The translations under genes and the position numbers were made by a program. Positions 1 through 6,562 of a stretch of 12,611 bases of DNA are shown one piece after another. Below the pieces are notes generated by a model that worked only from the letters and a program-made list of their open reading frames with translations, was not told the origin of the DNA and made no database searches. Source of the DNA: Roseiarcus sp035308145 (GTDB lineage Bacteria; Pseudomonadota; Alphaproteobacteria; Rhizobiales; Beijerinckiaceae). The stretch is from positions 1-12,611 of the forward strand of contig DATGHD010000264.1 of NCBI GenBank assembly GCA_035308145.1, written 5' to 3'. The first letter of the stretch is position 1, and each line of letters begins with the position of its first letter.

Positions 1-114
1 GCGATTGTTCAGCACCCGATCGACGGTGGCCGGCGACACGCCGGCTTCTCGGGCGACATCGACAAGGGTCGATCGCATCTTCGGTGATCTCGCTGAAAGC
101 GATTGATTCGTCAT
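1..114 (-). CDS. LacI-family transcriptional regulator, N-terminal fragment (cut by window edge)
   Basis: Only the first 38 codons are visible, read leftward from an ATG at 114-112; the rest lies outside the window. Residues 15-38 form a classic LacI/GalR helix-turn-helix: TLVDVAREAGVSPATVDRVL followed by NNR. This is the usual arrangement of helix 1, recognition helix and start of the hinge-side helix. A second in-frame ATG at 78-76 (residue 13) sits immediately before the HTH and would give the N-terminus usual for this family, so the first 12 residues may not be translated. The upstream Shine-Dalgarno is weak for either start. Family members are normally repressors that release DNA or change affinity when a sugar-like ligand binds a C-terminal periplasmic-binding-protein-like domain. 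Because the gene is divergent from a sugar-type ABC operon, it is probably that operon's local regulator (inference). Confidence 0.9.
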   Translation of the reverse strand, partial: MTNQSLSARSPKMRSTLVDVAREAGVSPATVDRVLNNR

Positions 115-230
115 CTTACAACCGGCTCGCGGCGCGCAATCATCGGGTTCCCTCCCTCTCCCAGCCCGATGAGGCCGTGATCATTGGCCATCACCAACAA
201 TGATGGTTTCTGATGTTATCATCGTAGCTC

Positions 231-250
231 GCTTGCTCACGAGGTCAAGC
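231..250. promoter_or_regulatory. Candidate LacI-family operator (20-bp palindrome centred on CG)
   Basis: The sequence is GCTTGCTCACGAGGTCAAGC. The outer five bases are perfectly inverted (GCTTG/CAAGC), and the symmetric inner positions give the pattern GCTTG-NN-C-N-CG-N-G-NN-CAAGC, with 14 of 20 positions self-complementary. A central CpG flanked by G/C at symmetric positions is typical of LacI-family operators, into which the hinge helices insert. It lies between the divergent lacI-type gene and the operon. Binding by that regulator is inference. Confidence 0.45.
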
Positions 251-300
251 ACCGCAAACCCTTCGTGGAGGCAATATGCCTGCTATTTAGCTGAGAACGC

Positions 301-329
301 GATGGGTGAGGGCGCCTTCTCACCGCATC
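301..329. promoter_or_regulatory. Second dyad in the operon upstream region
   Basis: GGTGAG (305-310) pairs with CTCACC (319-324). The pairing extends outward through GATG (301-304) and CATC (326-329) with one unpaired base, giving 10 bp in all. The centre is 74 bases from the centre of the 231-250 dyad, close to seven helical turns. It could be a protein site or an RNA hairpin in the leader. The sequence does not match the 231-250 dyad, so it need not bind the same protein. Confidence 0.35.
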
Positions 330-429
330 AATATAAATCATTAGATATCATGTTCCATCTTGACGCGAAGAAAAAAATAATCAAACTCCATCAGTAAGCA
401 AGAGCGTTCCGGCTGGCTGCTTCAGGCGG

Positions 430-466
430 CGCCGATCAGAAAGCGCTGAACCATCGCCGATCAGAA
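430..466 (+). repeat. 12-base direct repeat in the operon leader
   Basis: CGCCGATCAGAA occurs at 430-441 and again at 455-466, offset by 25 bases, and ends 40 bases before the first gene. It may be a tandem protein-binding site or a chance short duplication. Confidence 0.4.
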
Positions 467-493
467 CGGCGGCGGAGTAACGAGTGACGAAGT

Positions 494-501
494 GGAGGAG
501 G
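494..501 (+). promoter_or_regulatory. Strong Shine-Dalgarno that fixes the first gene's start
   Basis: GGAGGAGG lies five bases before the ATG at 507. An in-frame GTG at 492 immediately precedes this motif and would place the Shine-Dalgarno inside the coding region, so ATG 507 is preferred. Confidence 0.85.
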
Positions 502-506
502 AACGA

Positions 507-1451
507 ATGCTCGGGACGGGAAAAAGAGGTTTGACTGCCGCCGCGGCGGTGATGATGAGCGCCTTGCTGTCCTCGCCAGGCAGCGCCGCAGATAAAAAGG
601 TGTTCTATCTTTTGTCGCATGGCGGTCCGTCGGACGCGTTCTGGATCGATTGGAACGCCGGCGCCACGAAGGCTTGCGATCAGCTCGGCGTCACCTGCAA
701 GATATCCTTCAGCGGCGGCGATATGGCGGCGCAGAAGGAGGCTTTCAATTCAGCTCTCGCGGCCAAGCCCGACGGCATCGCCACGACATCGGCTCAACCG
801 GGCTTGTGGACGAAGGAAGTCGCCGCGGCGAAGAGCGCCGGCATTCCAATCGTCTTCTTCAACACCGATGATCCGGCGACGGGACGGCAGGCCTATGTCG
901 GCGCCGATCTGAAGGAAGCCGGAGCGATTTGGGCGCGCTATTTCGTCGATCACAAGATGGTCAAGAAAGGCGACAAGGTGTTCCTGCCCGTCGAAGTGCC
1001 GGGCGCAAGCTACCAGCAGCTCGAGACGGAAGGGATCGCCAGCGTCTTCGACCCGCTTGGCGTCAAATATGATGTCGTCGACGCCGGCACCGATCCCGCC
1101 GGGATCATCTCCAAAATGACGGACTATGTCGTCGCCAACCATCCGCCGGCGGTCATCGCCCTCGGCGATTCGGTGGCCGCGAGCATCAAGCGGGTGTTTG
1201 ACGGAGCGGGCGTCAAGGCGGGCTCTGTTCCCGTCGTCGGTTGGGGCAATTCCAAGGACACCGCGGAGGAAGTCAAATCCGGCTATGTCAACGCGGCGGC
1301 CTGGCAGTTCCCTTCAGCGCAGGGGTTCATGCCCGTCGCCTTGCTGAGTCTCGCGGCGTCCGGCGAGCCGATCGGCTACGACATCCACACGTTCAGCCTC
1401 TATGACGCCAGCAGCGTCGGCCCGATCCTCAATCTCTATAACAAGAAGTAA
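507..1451 (+). CDS. Periplasmic sugar-type ABC transporter substrate-binding protein (Peripla_BP_4 family)
   Basis: The 314-residue precursor captures the substrate in the periplasm for the permease and ATPase encoded next. Residues 1-27 are a Sec signal peptide: basic GKR, a hydrophobic Ala/Met/Leu core, and likely cleavage after SPGSA. The mature protein starts KKVFYLLSHGG and follows the ribose/galactose-binding pattern: a first beta strand, then an Asp/Trp-rich ligand segment (DAFWIDWNAGA), IVFFNTDDP in the N-lobe, and the late strand PPAVIALGDSVA followed by VVGWGN in the C-lobe. Length and order fit the RbsB/FrcB-like class that serves BPD_transp_2 permeases. The ligand cannot be read from sequence; the downstream mutarotase-like and SDR genes suggest a sugar, polyol or derivative (inference). 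The stop is TAA at 1449-1451, and a strong hairpin follows before the permease. Confidence 0.92.
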   Translation: MLGTGKRGLTAAAAVMMSALLSSPGSAADKKVFYLLSHGGPSDAFWIDWNAGATKACDQLGVTCKISFSGGDMAAQKEAFNSALAAKPDGIATTSAQPGLWTKEVAAAKSAGIPIVFFNTDDPATGRQAYVGADLKEAGAIWARYFVDHKMVKKGDKVFLPVEVPGASYQQLETEGIASVFDPLGVKYDVVDAGTDPAGIISKMTDYVVANHPPAVIALGDSVAASIKRVFDGAGVKAGSVPVVGWGNSKDTAEEVKSGYVNAAAWQFPSAQGFMPVALLSLAASGEPIGYDIHTFSLYDASSVGPILNLYNKK

Positions 1452-1461
1452 CGAGAGAAGC

Positions 1462-1490
1462 GCGTCGGCCGCACGAACCGCGGCCGACGC
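1462..1490 (+). terminator. Intercistronic hairpin (partial terminator or mRNA-stabilising element)
   Basis: This is a perfect 11-bp stem: GCGTCGGCCGC at 1462-1472 and its exact complement at 1480-1490, with a seven-base loop. It begins 10 bases after the binding-protein stop and ends 22 bases before the permease start. No U-run follows, so full termination is unlikely. Hairpins at this position in binding-protein-dependent operons commonly protect the upstream message and lower permease expression. That role is inferred here. Confidence 0.7.
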
Positions 1491-1512
1491 CTTGATTATT
1501 GTGGACGCCGCA

Positions 1513-2517
1513 ATGGTCGCCGTATCCGAGACGCCGCCGGCGAGGCCAAGCCTCTGGTCGCAGGCGCTGCGCGCGCCGGAATTCTCATCGCTCGTAATCC
1601 TTGTCGTCGTCTTGGCGGCCTTCGCAATCGGCGACAGCAAGTTCCTATCGCCGCTCAACATCTCCAACATGATCGCGTTCTTGCCGGAGCTCGGCATCAT
1701 CGCTCTTGGCATGACGCTGCTACTGACCGCCGGCGAATTCGATCTTTCGGTCGGCGCGGTCTTCGCGCTGGCGCCCGTCTCGGTGATGCTGCTGGCGCAG
1801 AACGCGGGCGTCGATCTCGGCGTCGCCTTGCTGATCGGCTTGGCAATCTGCATCGCCGTCGGCGCGATCAACGGAATCCTCGTCACCAAGGTTGGCATAT
1901 CGTCGTTTCTGGTGACGCTTTCGATGCTCCTCATCGTGCGCGGCGCCGCGCTTTACATCACGCAAGGGTTTCCGCTGAAGGCATGGGACCGACCCGGCCC
2001 GCTCGTCACCTTGTTGGCCGGAAGCTTCGATTGGGGACCGTTCAGGCTCTACACGTCGCTGTGGTGGTTCATCGCCCTGACGGCCTTGTCGATCTATCTT
2101 CTCGACTACGCAAAGCTCGGCAATTGGATCAGCGCGATCGGCAGCAATCGCAGCGCTGCGATCGCGCGCGGCGTGCCGGCCGACCAGGTCAAGATCTGGC
2201 TGTTCATATTGACCTCCGTTCTCGCCGGCCTCGCCGGCATGATCAGCGCCTTTCGCATCTCAGCGGCCTCGCCCGTCGCCGGGACAGGATACGAGCTGGA
2301 AGTGATCGCCATGGTGGTGGTCGGCGGCACGGCGCTCACCGGCGGCCGCGGAACGATCCTTGGAACTCTGGTCGGCGCTTTCATGTTGCGGGCGATCCGC
2401 AACGGCATCGTCCTCATCGGCGTGCCCGGCCTCGCCTATAATATTTTCGTCGGCGCCATCATTCTCGTCATGTTGGTTCTTCACGCGCTCATTCAGAAGA
2501 ACAAGGCGCGGAGCTGA
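1513..2517 (+). CDS. Sugar-type ABC transporter permease (BPD_transp_2 / CUT2, RbsC/FrcC-like)
   Basis: This 334-residue inner-membrane protein forms the translocation channel. Hydrophobic segments run almost throughout, from about residue 25 to the C-terminus. Family motifs are clear: GEFDLSVG (74-81, the usual G-[IE]-DLSVG signature), the cytoplasmic coupling-loop region AIGSNRSAAIARGV (208-221), and GGTALTGGRGTILGTLVGA (271-289). The frame is open further upstream, with alternatives TTG 1492, GTG 1501 and an ATG at 1402 inside the binding-protein gene. ATG 1513 is preferred because GTGGA lies seven bases before it and an N-terminus of about 20 residues before the first membrane segment is normal. 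It ends two bases before the ATPase start. Substrate specificity is set by the binding protein. Confidence 0.92.
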   Translation: MVAVSETPPARPSLWSQALRAPEFSSLVILVVVLAAFAIGDSKFLSPLNISNMIAFLPELGIIALGMTLLLTAGEFDLSVGAVFALAPVSVMLLAQNAGVDLGVALLIGLAICIAVGAINGILVTKVGISSFLVTLSMLLIVRGAALYITQGFPLKAWDRPGPLVTLLAGSFDWGPFRLYTSLWWFIALTALSIYLLDYAKLGNWISAIGSNRSAAIARGVPADQVKIWLFILTSVLAGLAGMISAFRISAASPVAGTGYELEVIAMVVVGGTALTGGRGTILGTLVGAFMLRAIRNGIVLIGVPGLAYNIFVGAIILVMLVLHALIQKNKARS

Positions 2518-2519
2518 CC

Positions 2520-3326
2520 ATGCCGATGGAAGTCCTGCGGCTCGAAAACGCGCAAAAGTCCTTCGGAAGCGTTCGCGCGCTCAAGCGAGCGTCGTTGTCC
2601 CTCAACGAGGGCGAGATCGTCGCGTTGCTCGGCGACAACGGCGCCGGCAAGTCCACATTGATCAAATCGATCTCCGGCGTGCATCCTCTCGATTCTGGTC
2701 AAATCTACGTTCGCGGCGCGCCGGTGACGATTCGCTCCGCTCGCGACGCGATCGACCTCGGCATCGAGACGATCCATCAGGATACGTCGCTCGCCCCGGA
2801 CTTGAGCATCGCCCGCAATCTGTTCCTTGGCCGAGAACCGGTGAAGCTTGGCTTTCTCGGCGTATTCGCGCCGCTGGATCGCCCCAAGCTGCGCGGCGAC
2901 GCTTCGGCGCTGCTCCGCCGCGTCGGCATCGCCAAAAGGCTCGACGCCGACGCGCCGGTCAAAACGCTTTCGGGCGGCGAGCGCCAATCGATCGCCATCT
3001 CGCGGGCGATGCAGTTCGCCGCCAAGGTCATCATTCTCGACGAGCCGACCAACAATCTTGGCGTCGAGGAGACCCATAGCGTGCTGCGCTTCGTCAAGGA
3101 GATGCGCGAGGCCGGCCATTGCGTGCTCTTCATCACGCATAACATCCATCATGTCTTCGCGGTCGCCGACCGGATCATCGTCATGCGTCGGGGCGAAGTG
3201 ACGGCGGAGCTCGTGGTCGCCGAGACCGATCTTCTAACCGTCGAGAGCGCGATCACCGGCGCGGACGTCGCAACGCTGATGCGCGATGGAAAAAAGGGAT
3301 TGAGAGGGACGAGCGCCGATGGTTGA
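2520..3326 (+). CDS. ABC transporter ATP-binding protein, single nucleotide-binding domain (FrcA-like)
   Basis: This is the cytoplasmic ATPase of the importer, 268 residues. Walker A is GDNGAGKST (38-46), the Q-loop Gln is residue 87, the signature is LSGGE (150-154), Walker B is VIILDEPT (170-177) and the switch His is residue 207 (THN). Most carbohydrate CUT2 importers use a fused double-ATPase of about 500 residues (RbsA, XylG). This one has a single domain, as in the fructose FrcBCA type, and would act as a homodimer. GGAG at 2510-2513 lies six bases before the ATG. The 3' end overlaps the next gene by eight bases (ATGGTTGA), indicating translational coupling. All ATPase residues are intact. 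Confidence 0.94.
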   Translation: MPMEVLRLENAQKSFGSVRALKRASLSLNEGEIVALLGDNGAGKSTLIKSISGVHPLDSGQIYVRGAPVTIRSARDAIDLGIETIHQDTSLAPDLSIARNLFLGREPVKLGFLGVFAPLDRPKLRGDASALLRRVGIAKRLDADAPVKTLSGGERQSIAISRAMQFAAKVIILDEPTNNLGVEETHSVLRFVKEMREAGHCVLFITHNIHHVFAVADRIIVMRRGEVTAELVVAETDLLTVESAITGADVATLMRDGKKGLRGTSADG

Positions 3327-4500
3327 GCTCTTTGGCTCGAAGCTCTCACGGCGCGAGGTTGCGAGCCGCTCGGGATCGCTGGCGCAATTCGCCGGAGTCA
3401 GGTTGATGACGCTAGGGGACGGCCTCGAGCGCGGCGTCAGGATGTTGGAGTTTCGCACCGGCTCGGGCCTGCGCTTCACGGTCCTCATCGATCGGGCGCT
3501 CGACATCGCCGACTGCGACTATCGCGGCATGGCGATCGGCTGGCACTCTCCGGCCGGCTTCAAGCATCCGGGCCTCGCGGAATACGAGGGCGAGGGCGGG
3601 CTCGCCTGGCTGCGCTCCTTCTCCGGGCTCATGGTCACCTGCGGCCTTGATCATATCCTCTTCATGTACGACGAGCCGGCTGATCACTATGTCTATGGGC
3701 CGCGCAAGATCGTGAGTCATTCGATTCACGGCCGCATCGCCACCCTGCCCGCTCGGTTGACCGGCTACGGCGAAAGCTGGGATGGCGATGATTGCACGCT
3801 GTGGTGCGAGGGCGTCGTCAGCCAGGGCGCGGTGTTCGGCGAGGACCTGCAATTGACCCGCCGCATCGAGGCCAATGTCGGCTCGAACGAAATTCGCATT
3901 CACGACAGAGTGAGCAATCGCGGTTTCTATCGTACGCCCCATATGTATTGCTATCATATCAATGTCGGCTATCCGACGCTCGCCGAGGGCTCGCGTTATC
4001 TCGCGCCGATCGCCGACGTCGTCTGGGCGGCCCATGCCGGCTCGGCCTACCGCAAGCAAAACGTCGGCTACCGCAGGATGCCGGCGCCGCGGCAGAATTT
4101 TCACGAGCAAGTCTGGCAGCATGAACTCGCCGCCGATAGCGCCGGCGAGGCGTCGGTCGCTTTGATCAACGACGCGCTGGCGCTCGGCTTCGAAGTCGCG
4201 ACGCGCAAGGATCAATTCCCTTGCATGTTCGAATGGCAGAATCTGCAAGCCGGACAATATGCGCTCGGCATCGAGCCTTCGACCAATCACGTGCTCGGCC
4301 ACAAGGCGGCGCGCGAGCGCGGCGAATTGATCTGGCTCGAGCATGGCGAAGAGCGGCGCTATGATACAAAATTCCGCATTCTGGCCGGCAAGTCGGAGAT
4401 TGCGGCGGCCGAGGCGCGGATTGTCGGCCTCGCGCGTCAACCCGACGAGGATTTCCCCGAACCGTCCGGCAATCACCAACCGATCGGGGGCAGGTCATGA
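3319..4500 (+). CDS. DUF4432 family protein, aldose-1-epimerase (galactose mutarotase)-like fold
   Basis: This 393-residue cytoplasmic protein, with no signal peptide, is recognised as DUF4432. Family features include FTVLIDRALDIADCDYRG (53-70), GLMVTCGLDHI (103-113), HGRIATLPA (137-145), YHINVGYP (212-219) and ALGIEPSTNH (315-324). In true mutarotases a central-strand His and a late Glu act as acid and base. His213 and Glu319 occupy comparable positions, so anomer or epimer interconversion of a sugar is plausible, but family function is poorly established and this is inference. It starts inside the ATPase gene (eight-base overlap) and ends in a four-base overlap with the SDR gene, so it belongs to the operon. 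A mutarotase would supply the right anomer to a C1 dehydrogenase such as the next gene. A long antisense open frame across this gene is a codon-bias shadow. Confidence 0.85.
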   Translation: MVELFGSKLSRREVASRSGSLAQFAGVRLMTLGDGLERGVRMLEFRTGSGLRFTVLIDRALDIADCDYRGMAIGWHSPAGFKHPGLAEYEGEGGLAWLRSFSGLMVTCGLDHILFMYDEPADHYVYGPRKIVSHSIHGRIATLPARLTGYGESWDGDDCTLWCEGVVSQGAVFGEDLQLTRRIEANVGSNEIRIHDRVSNRGFYRTPHMYCYHINVGYPTLAEGSRYLAPIADVVWAAHAGSAYRKQNVGYRRMPAPRQNFHEQVWQHELAADSAGEASVALINDALALGFEVATRKDQFPCMFEWQNLQAGQYALGIEPSTNHVLGHKAARERGELIWLEHGEERRYDTKFRILAGKSEIAAAEARIVGLARQPDEDFPEPSGNHQPIGGRS

Positions 4501-5285
4501 GCGCCAGAGAAGCCGTCAAGGCTCAGCGCGCCGCCCCCTTGGCCAACAGAACCATTCTTTATACTGGCGCCGCCGGCGGCCTCGGCGCTGATACGACGTT
4601 GCATTTCCTTCGCGCCGGAGCGAGAGTCGTCGCGGCCGACAACAACCGCAATAAGCTCGACGCCCTTTCCGCCCGCGCGCTGGATGAGGGCTTAAGCGGA
4701 CTTGTCCGATGCGAGGTCGACCTATCGGATCTCGCTACCTTGCGAGCAAGGCTCGAGCAGATGTCGACCGAGATCGGCGGCTTCGACATTGTCATCAACA
4801 ATGCGGCGATCTATCCGTCCAAACCGTTCGAGAACTATACATTGGAGGAGCATCAAGCCGTCCAGCGCGTCAATGTCGACGCCGCGATCGTCTGCGTACA
4901 AGTCGCCTTGCCGCATATGCGCGATGAGGGTTGGGGCCGCATCGTCAATATCGCGTCCGTCACGGCCTATGGCGGCTGGGCGAATCTTTCGCCCTACGTG
5001 CAGTCAAAGGGCGCGCTGATCGGTCTCACGCGGGCATGGGCGCGCGAGTTCGGCCCTTATGGCGTTACGGTGAACGCCGTCTCGCCCGGCGCTTTCCCGA
5101 CCGACGCCGAGAAAATCCATCCAGACCCCGAGGGCTACATTCGCTTCGTGTTTGAACATCAGGCCGTGAAGCGGCGCGGCGAGCCGCGCGACGTCGCCAA
5201 TGCGTTGATGTTCCTCATTTCGCGGGAGTCGGGGTTCATTACCGGCCAGACCCTGAATGTCGACGGCGGCTGGGTGATGCATTGA
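4497..5285 (+). CDS. Short-chain dehydrogenase/reductase (SDR), classical type
   Basis: This is a 262-residue NAD(P)-dependent oxidoreductase with the full classical SDR set. The dinucleotide-binding glycines are TGAAGGLG (23-30) and the NNAA motif is at 101-104. The catalytic tetrad is Asn126, Ser154, Tyr167 and Lys171 (YxxxK), followed by the PG motif VNAVSPGAFPTD (192-203). Asp48 at the end of beta 2 (VVAADNN) favours NAD over NADP, implying an oxidative catabolic role (inference). The C-terminus, GQTLNVDGGWVMH, is typical of 3-oxoacyl reductase and sugar-dehydrogenase-like members. The ATG overlaps the previous stop in an ATGA. With a mutarotase-like gene in front, oxidation of a sugar at C1 to a lactone is the simplest idea, but oxidation of another carbinol or of a hydroxyacyl-CoA made by the downstream enzymes is equally compatible. 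Confidence 0.93.
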   Translation: MSAREAVKAQRAAPLANRTILYTGAAGGLGADTTLHFLRAGARVVAADNNRNKLDALSARALDEGLSGLVRCEVDLSDLATLRARLEQMSTEIGGFDIVINNAAIYPSKPFENYTLEEHQAVQRVNVDAAIVCVQVALPHMRDEGWGRIVNIASVTAYGGWANLSPYVQSKGALIGLTRAWAREFGPYGVTVNAVSPGAFPTDAEKIHPDPEGYIRFVFEHQAVKRRGEPRDVANALMFLISRESGFITGQTLNVDGGWVMH

Positions 5286-5304
5286 CGAAAAAGACGAGGA
5301 AAGC

Positions 5305-6504
5305 GTGACAAGAGGCATACTGGACGGCGTTCGCGTGCTCGATTGTTCGATCGCGATGGCGGGGCCCTTCGCCGCGCAACGGCTCGGCGATCTTGGCGCC
5401 GACGTCATCAAGATCGAGCCGGTCGCCGGCGAATGGCAGCGCCACGTAGCAGCGGGCGGCGCGCGCGGCGCCAAGATCAACGTCTCGTTTCTTTCGCTCA
5501 ATCGCAACAAGCGCTCGTTGGCGGTCGATTTGAAATCGCCGGAAGGGAAAGCCGTTCTCTTTGATCTCGTGAAGACGGCCGATGTGTTCCTGCAGAACTA
5601 CCGCCCCGGCGTCGCCAAGCGCCTGGGCGTCGACTATGACACTCTCGCTAAAATCAATCCGGCGCTCGTCTATGTGTCGATCTCCGGCTACGGCGAGAGC
5701 GGACCTTACGTCAATCGTGCGGGACAGGATCTGCTCCTGCAAGCCATGTCGGGCGCGATGCTGTCGGCTGGCAGGGCGGGGGAAGCGCCAAACGCGGCGG
5801 GACAATATCTGGTCGACGGGATCACCGCCTATACGGCCTTCGAAGGCGCGCTTGCCGCGCTTTTCCACCGCGAGCGTACAGGCGAAGGGCAGCTCGTGAC
5901 GGTGAACATGCTCGACGCGATCACGACGATCCAGATGCAGGAGCTCTCGGTCTTCACTGTCGGCGGCAAGCCGCAGACGCGATCGGCGGAGCCGCACGCC
6001 CATGTCTATATTCGCGCGCCCTATGGCGCTTTCGCGACGAAGGACGGGTATATCGTCTTGGCTTTTCCTTCGCTGAAGATTCTTGGCGAAGCGATCGGCG
6101 AAGAAAGCTTCCTCACGATGGACGACGAAGTGGACACGTGGTCGCGCCGCGACGAAATTTTCGCCAAGACGCGCGCCAAGCTGACCGAAAGGACTTCCAG
6201 CGAATGGCTGAAGCTTTTCGATGAGCGCGGCGTCTGGGCCGGCCCAGTCTATGGCTATCGCGACCTCGTCGATGATCCCCAAGTGAGGCACAACGGCGCC
6301 TTCGTCGAATATGATCATCCGACGGAAGGTCGCGTGAAAACGCCCGGCTTTCCGATCAAATTCTCGAAGACGCCGTCCAAGGTCGAGCGCGGCGCCCCGC
6401 TCGCCGGCGAGCATACGCGGGAAGTGCTGAGCCAAGCCGGCTATGACGCAGCGGCCATCGATCGCCTCGAAAAAGCCGGCGTGATTGCGACGACGCCGTC
6501 TTGA
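5305..6504 (+). CDS. Family III CoA-transferase (CaiB/BaiF, formyl-CoA transferase-like)
   Basis: This 399-residue enzyme would move CoA between acyl-CoA and a free carboxylic acid through an enzyme-bound aspartyl-CoA thioester. The N-terminus LDGVRVLD and AGPFAAQRLGDLGADVIKIEP (19-39) are diagnostic. FLSLNRNKRSLAVDLKSPEG (62-81), NYRPGV (98-103) and ISGYGESGPY (126-135) follow. The nucleophile is Asp171 in YLVDGITAY, and the C-terminal domain carries GAFVEYDHPTEGRVKTPGFP. Length is normal for the family. The start is GTG at 5305, with GAGGA ending four bases upstream; no ATG would preserve the conserved N-terminus. It lies 19 bases after the SDR stop. Substrates are unknown: CaiB-like enzymes act on carnitine, oxalate, mesaconate, bile acids and others. 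A CoA-transferase in a sugar-type transport operon is unusual and is the key to the pathway. Confidence 0.93.
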   Translation: MTRGILDGVRVLDCSIAMAGPFAAQRLGDLGADVIKIEPVAGEWQRHVAAGGARGAKINVSFLSLNRNKRSLAVDLKSPEGKAVLFDLVKTADVFLQNYRPGVAKRLGVDYDTLAKINPALVYVSISGYGESGPYVNRAGQDLLLQAMSGAMLSAGRAGEAPNAAGQYLVDGITAYTAFEGALAALFHRERTGEGQLVTVNMLDAITTIQMQELSVFTVGGKPQTRSAEPHAHVYIRAPYGAFATKDGYIVLAFPSLKILGEAIGEESFLTMDDEVDTWSRRDEIFAKTRAKLTERTSSEWLKLFDERGVWAGPVYGYRDLVDDPQVRHNGAFVEYDHPTEGRVKTPGFPIKFSKTPSKVERGAPLAGEHTREVLSQAGYDAAAIDRLEKAGVIATTPS

Positions 6505-6551
6505 GCTTCAGCGGCGTAGGGGTTGCTCGCGAATTTCCGGCGCAGCGAAAT

Positions 6552-6557
6552 GGGGAG
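6552..6557 (+). promoter_or_regulatory. Shine-Dalgarno that sets the hydratase start
   Basis: GGGGAG lies five bases before the ATG at 6563. The frame is open back to an ATG-like start at 6485, but those extra 26 residues are Arg-rich, overlap the CoA-transferase gene and lie outside the enoyl-CoA hydratase fold. Confidence 0.8.
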
Positions 6558-6562
6558 CTGCG

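Larger units (their letters stand above)
115..506. promoter_or_regulatory. Divergent regulatory region between the lacI-type gene and the transport/catabolic operon
   Basis: These 392 bases separate the two divergent starts. They hold at least three inverted repeats: CCATCA-N7-TGATGG at 188-206, the CG-centred dyad at 231-250, and GGTGAG-N8-CTCACC at 305-324. There is also an AT-rich segment at about 330-390 and a 12-base direct repeat near the operon start. A TTGACG hexamer at 360-365 resembles a -35 element, but no good -10 lies 16-18 bases downstream, so I do not assign a transcription start. A 65-codon open frame at 200-397 has no ribosome binding site, and I regard it as non-coding. Confidence 0.6.

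Noticed and set aside
200..397. 65-codon open frame in the divergent upstream region
   Set aside because: No Shine-Dalgarno, AT-rich non-coding composition, overlaps the candidate operator region, no recognisable protein features.
3412..4479. Long antisense open frame (355 codons) opposite the DUF4432 gene
   Set aside because: Produced by high-GC codon bias; the sense strand carries a recognised family and tight operon overlaps.
5239..6435. Long antisense open frame (398 codons) opposite the CoA-transferase
   Set aside because: The sense protein has full CaiB/BaiF motifs; the antisense translation is Arg/Asp/His-rich and resembles nothing.
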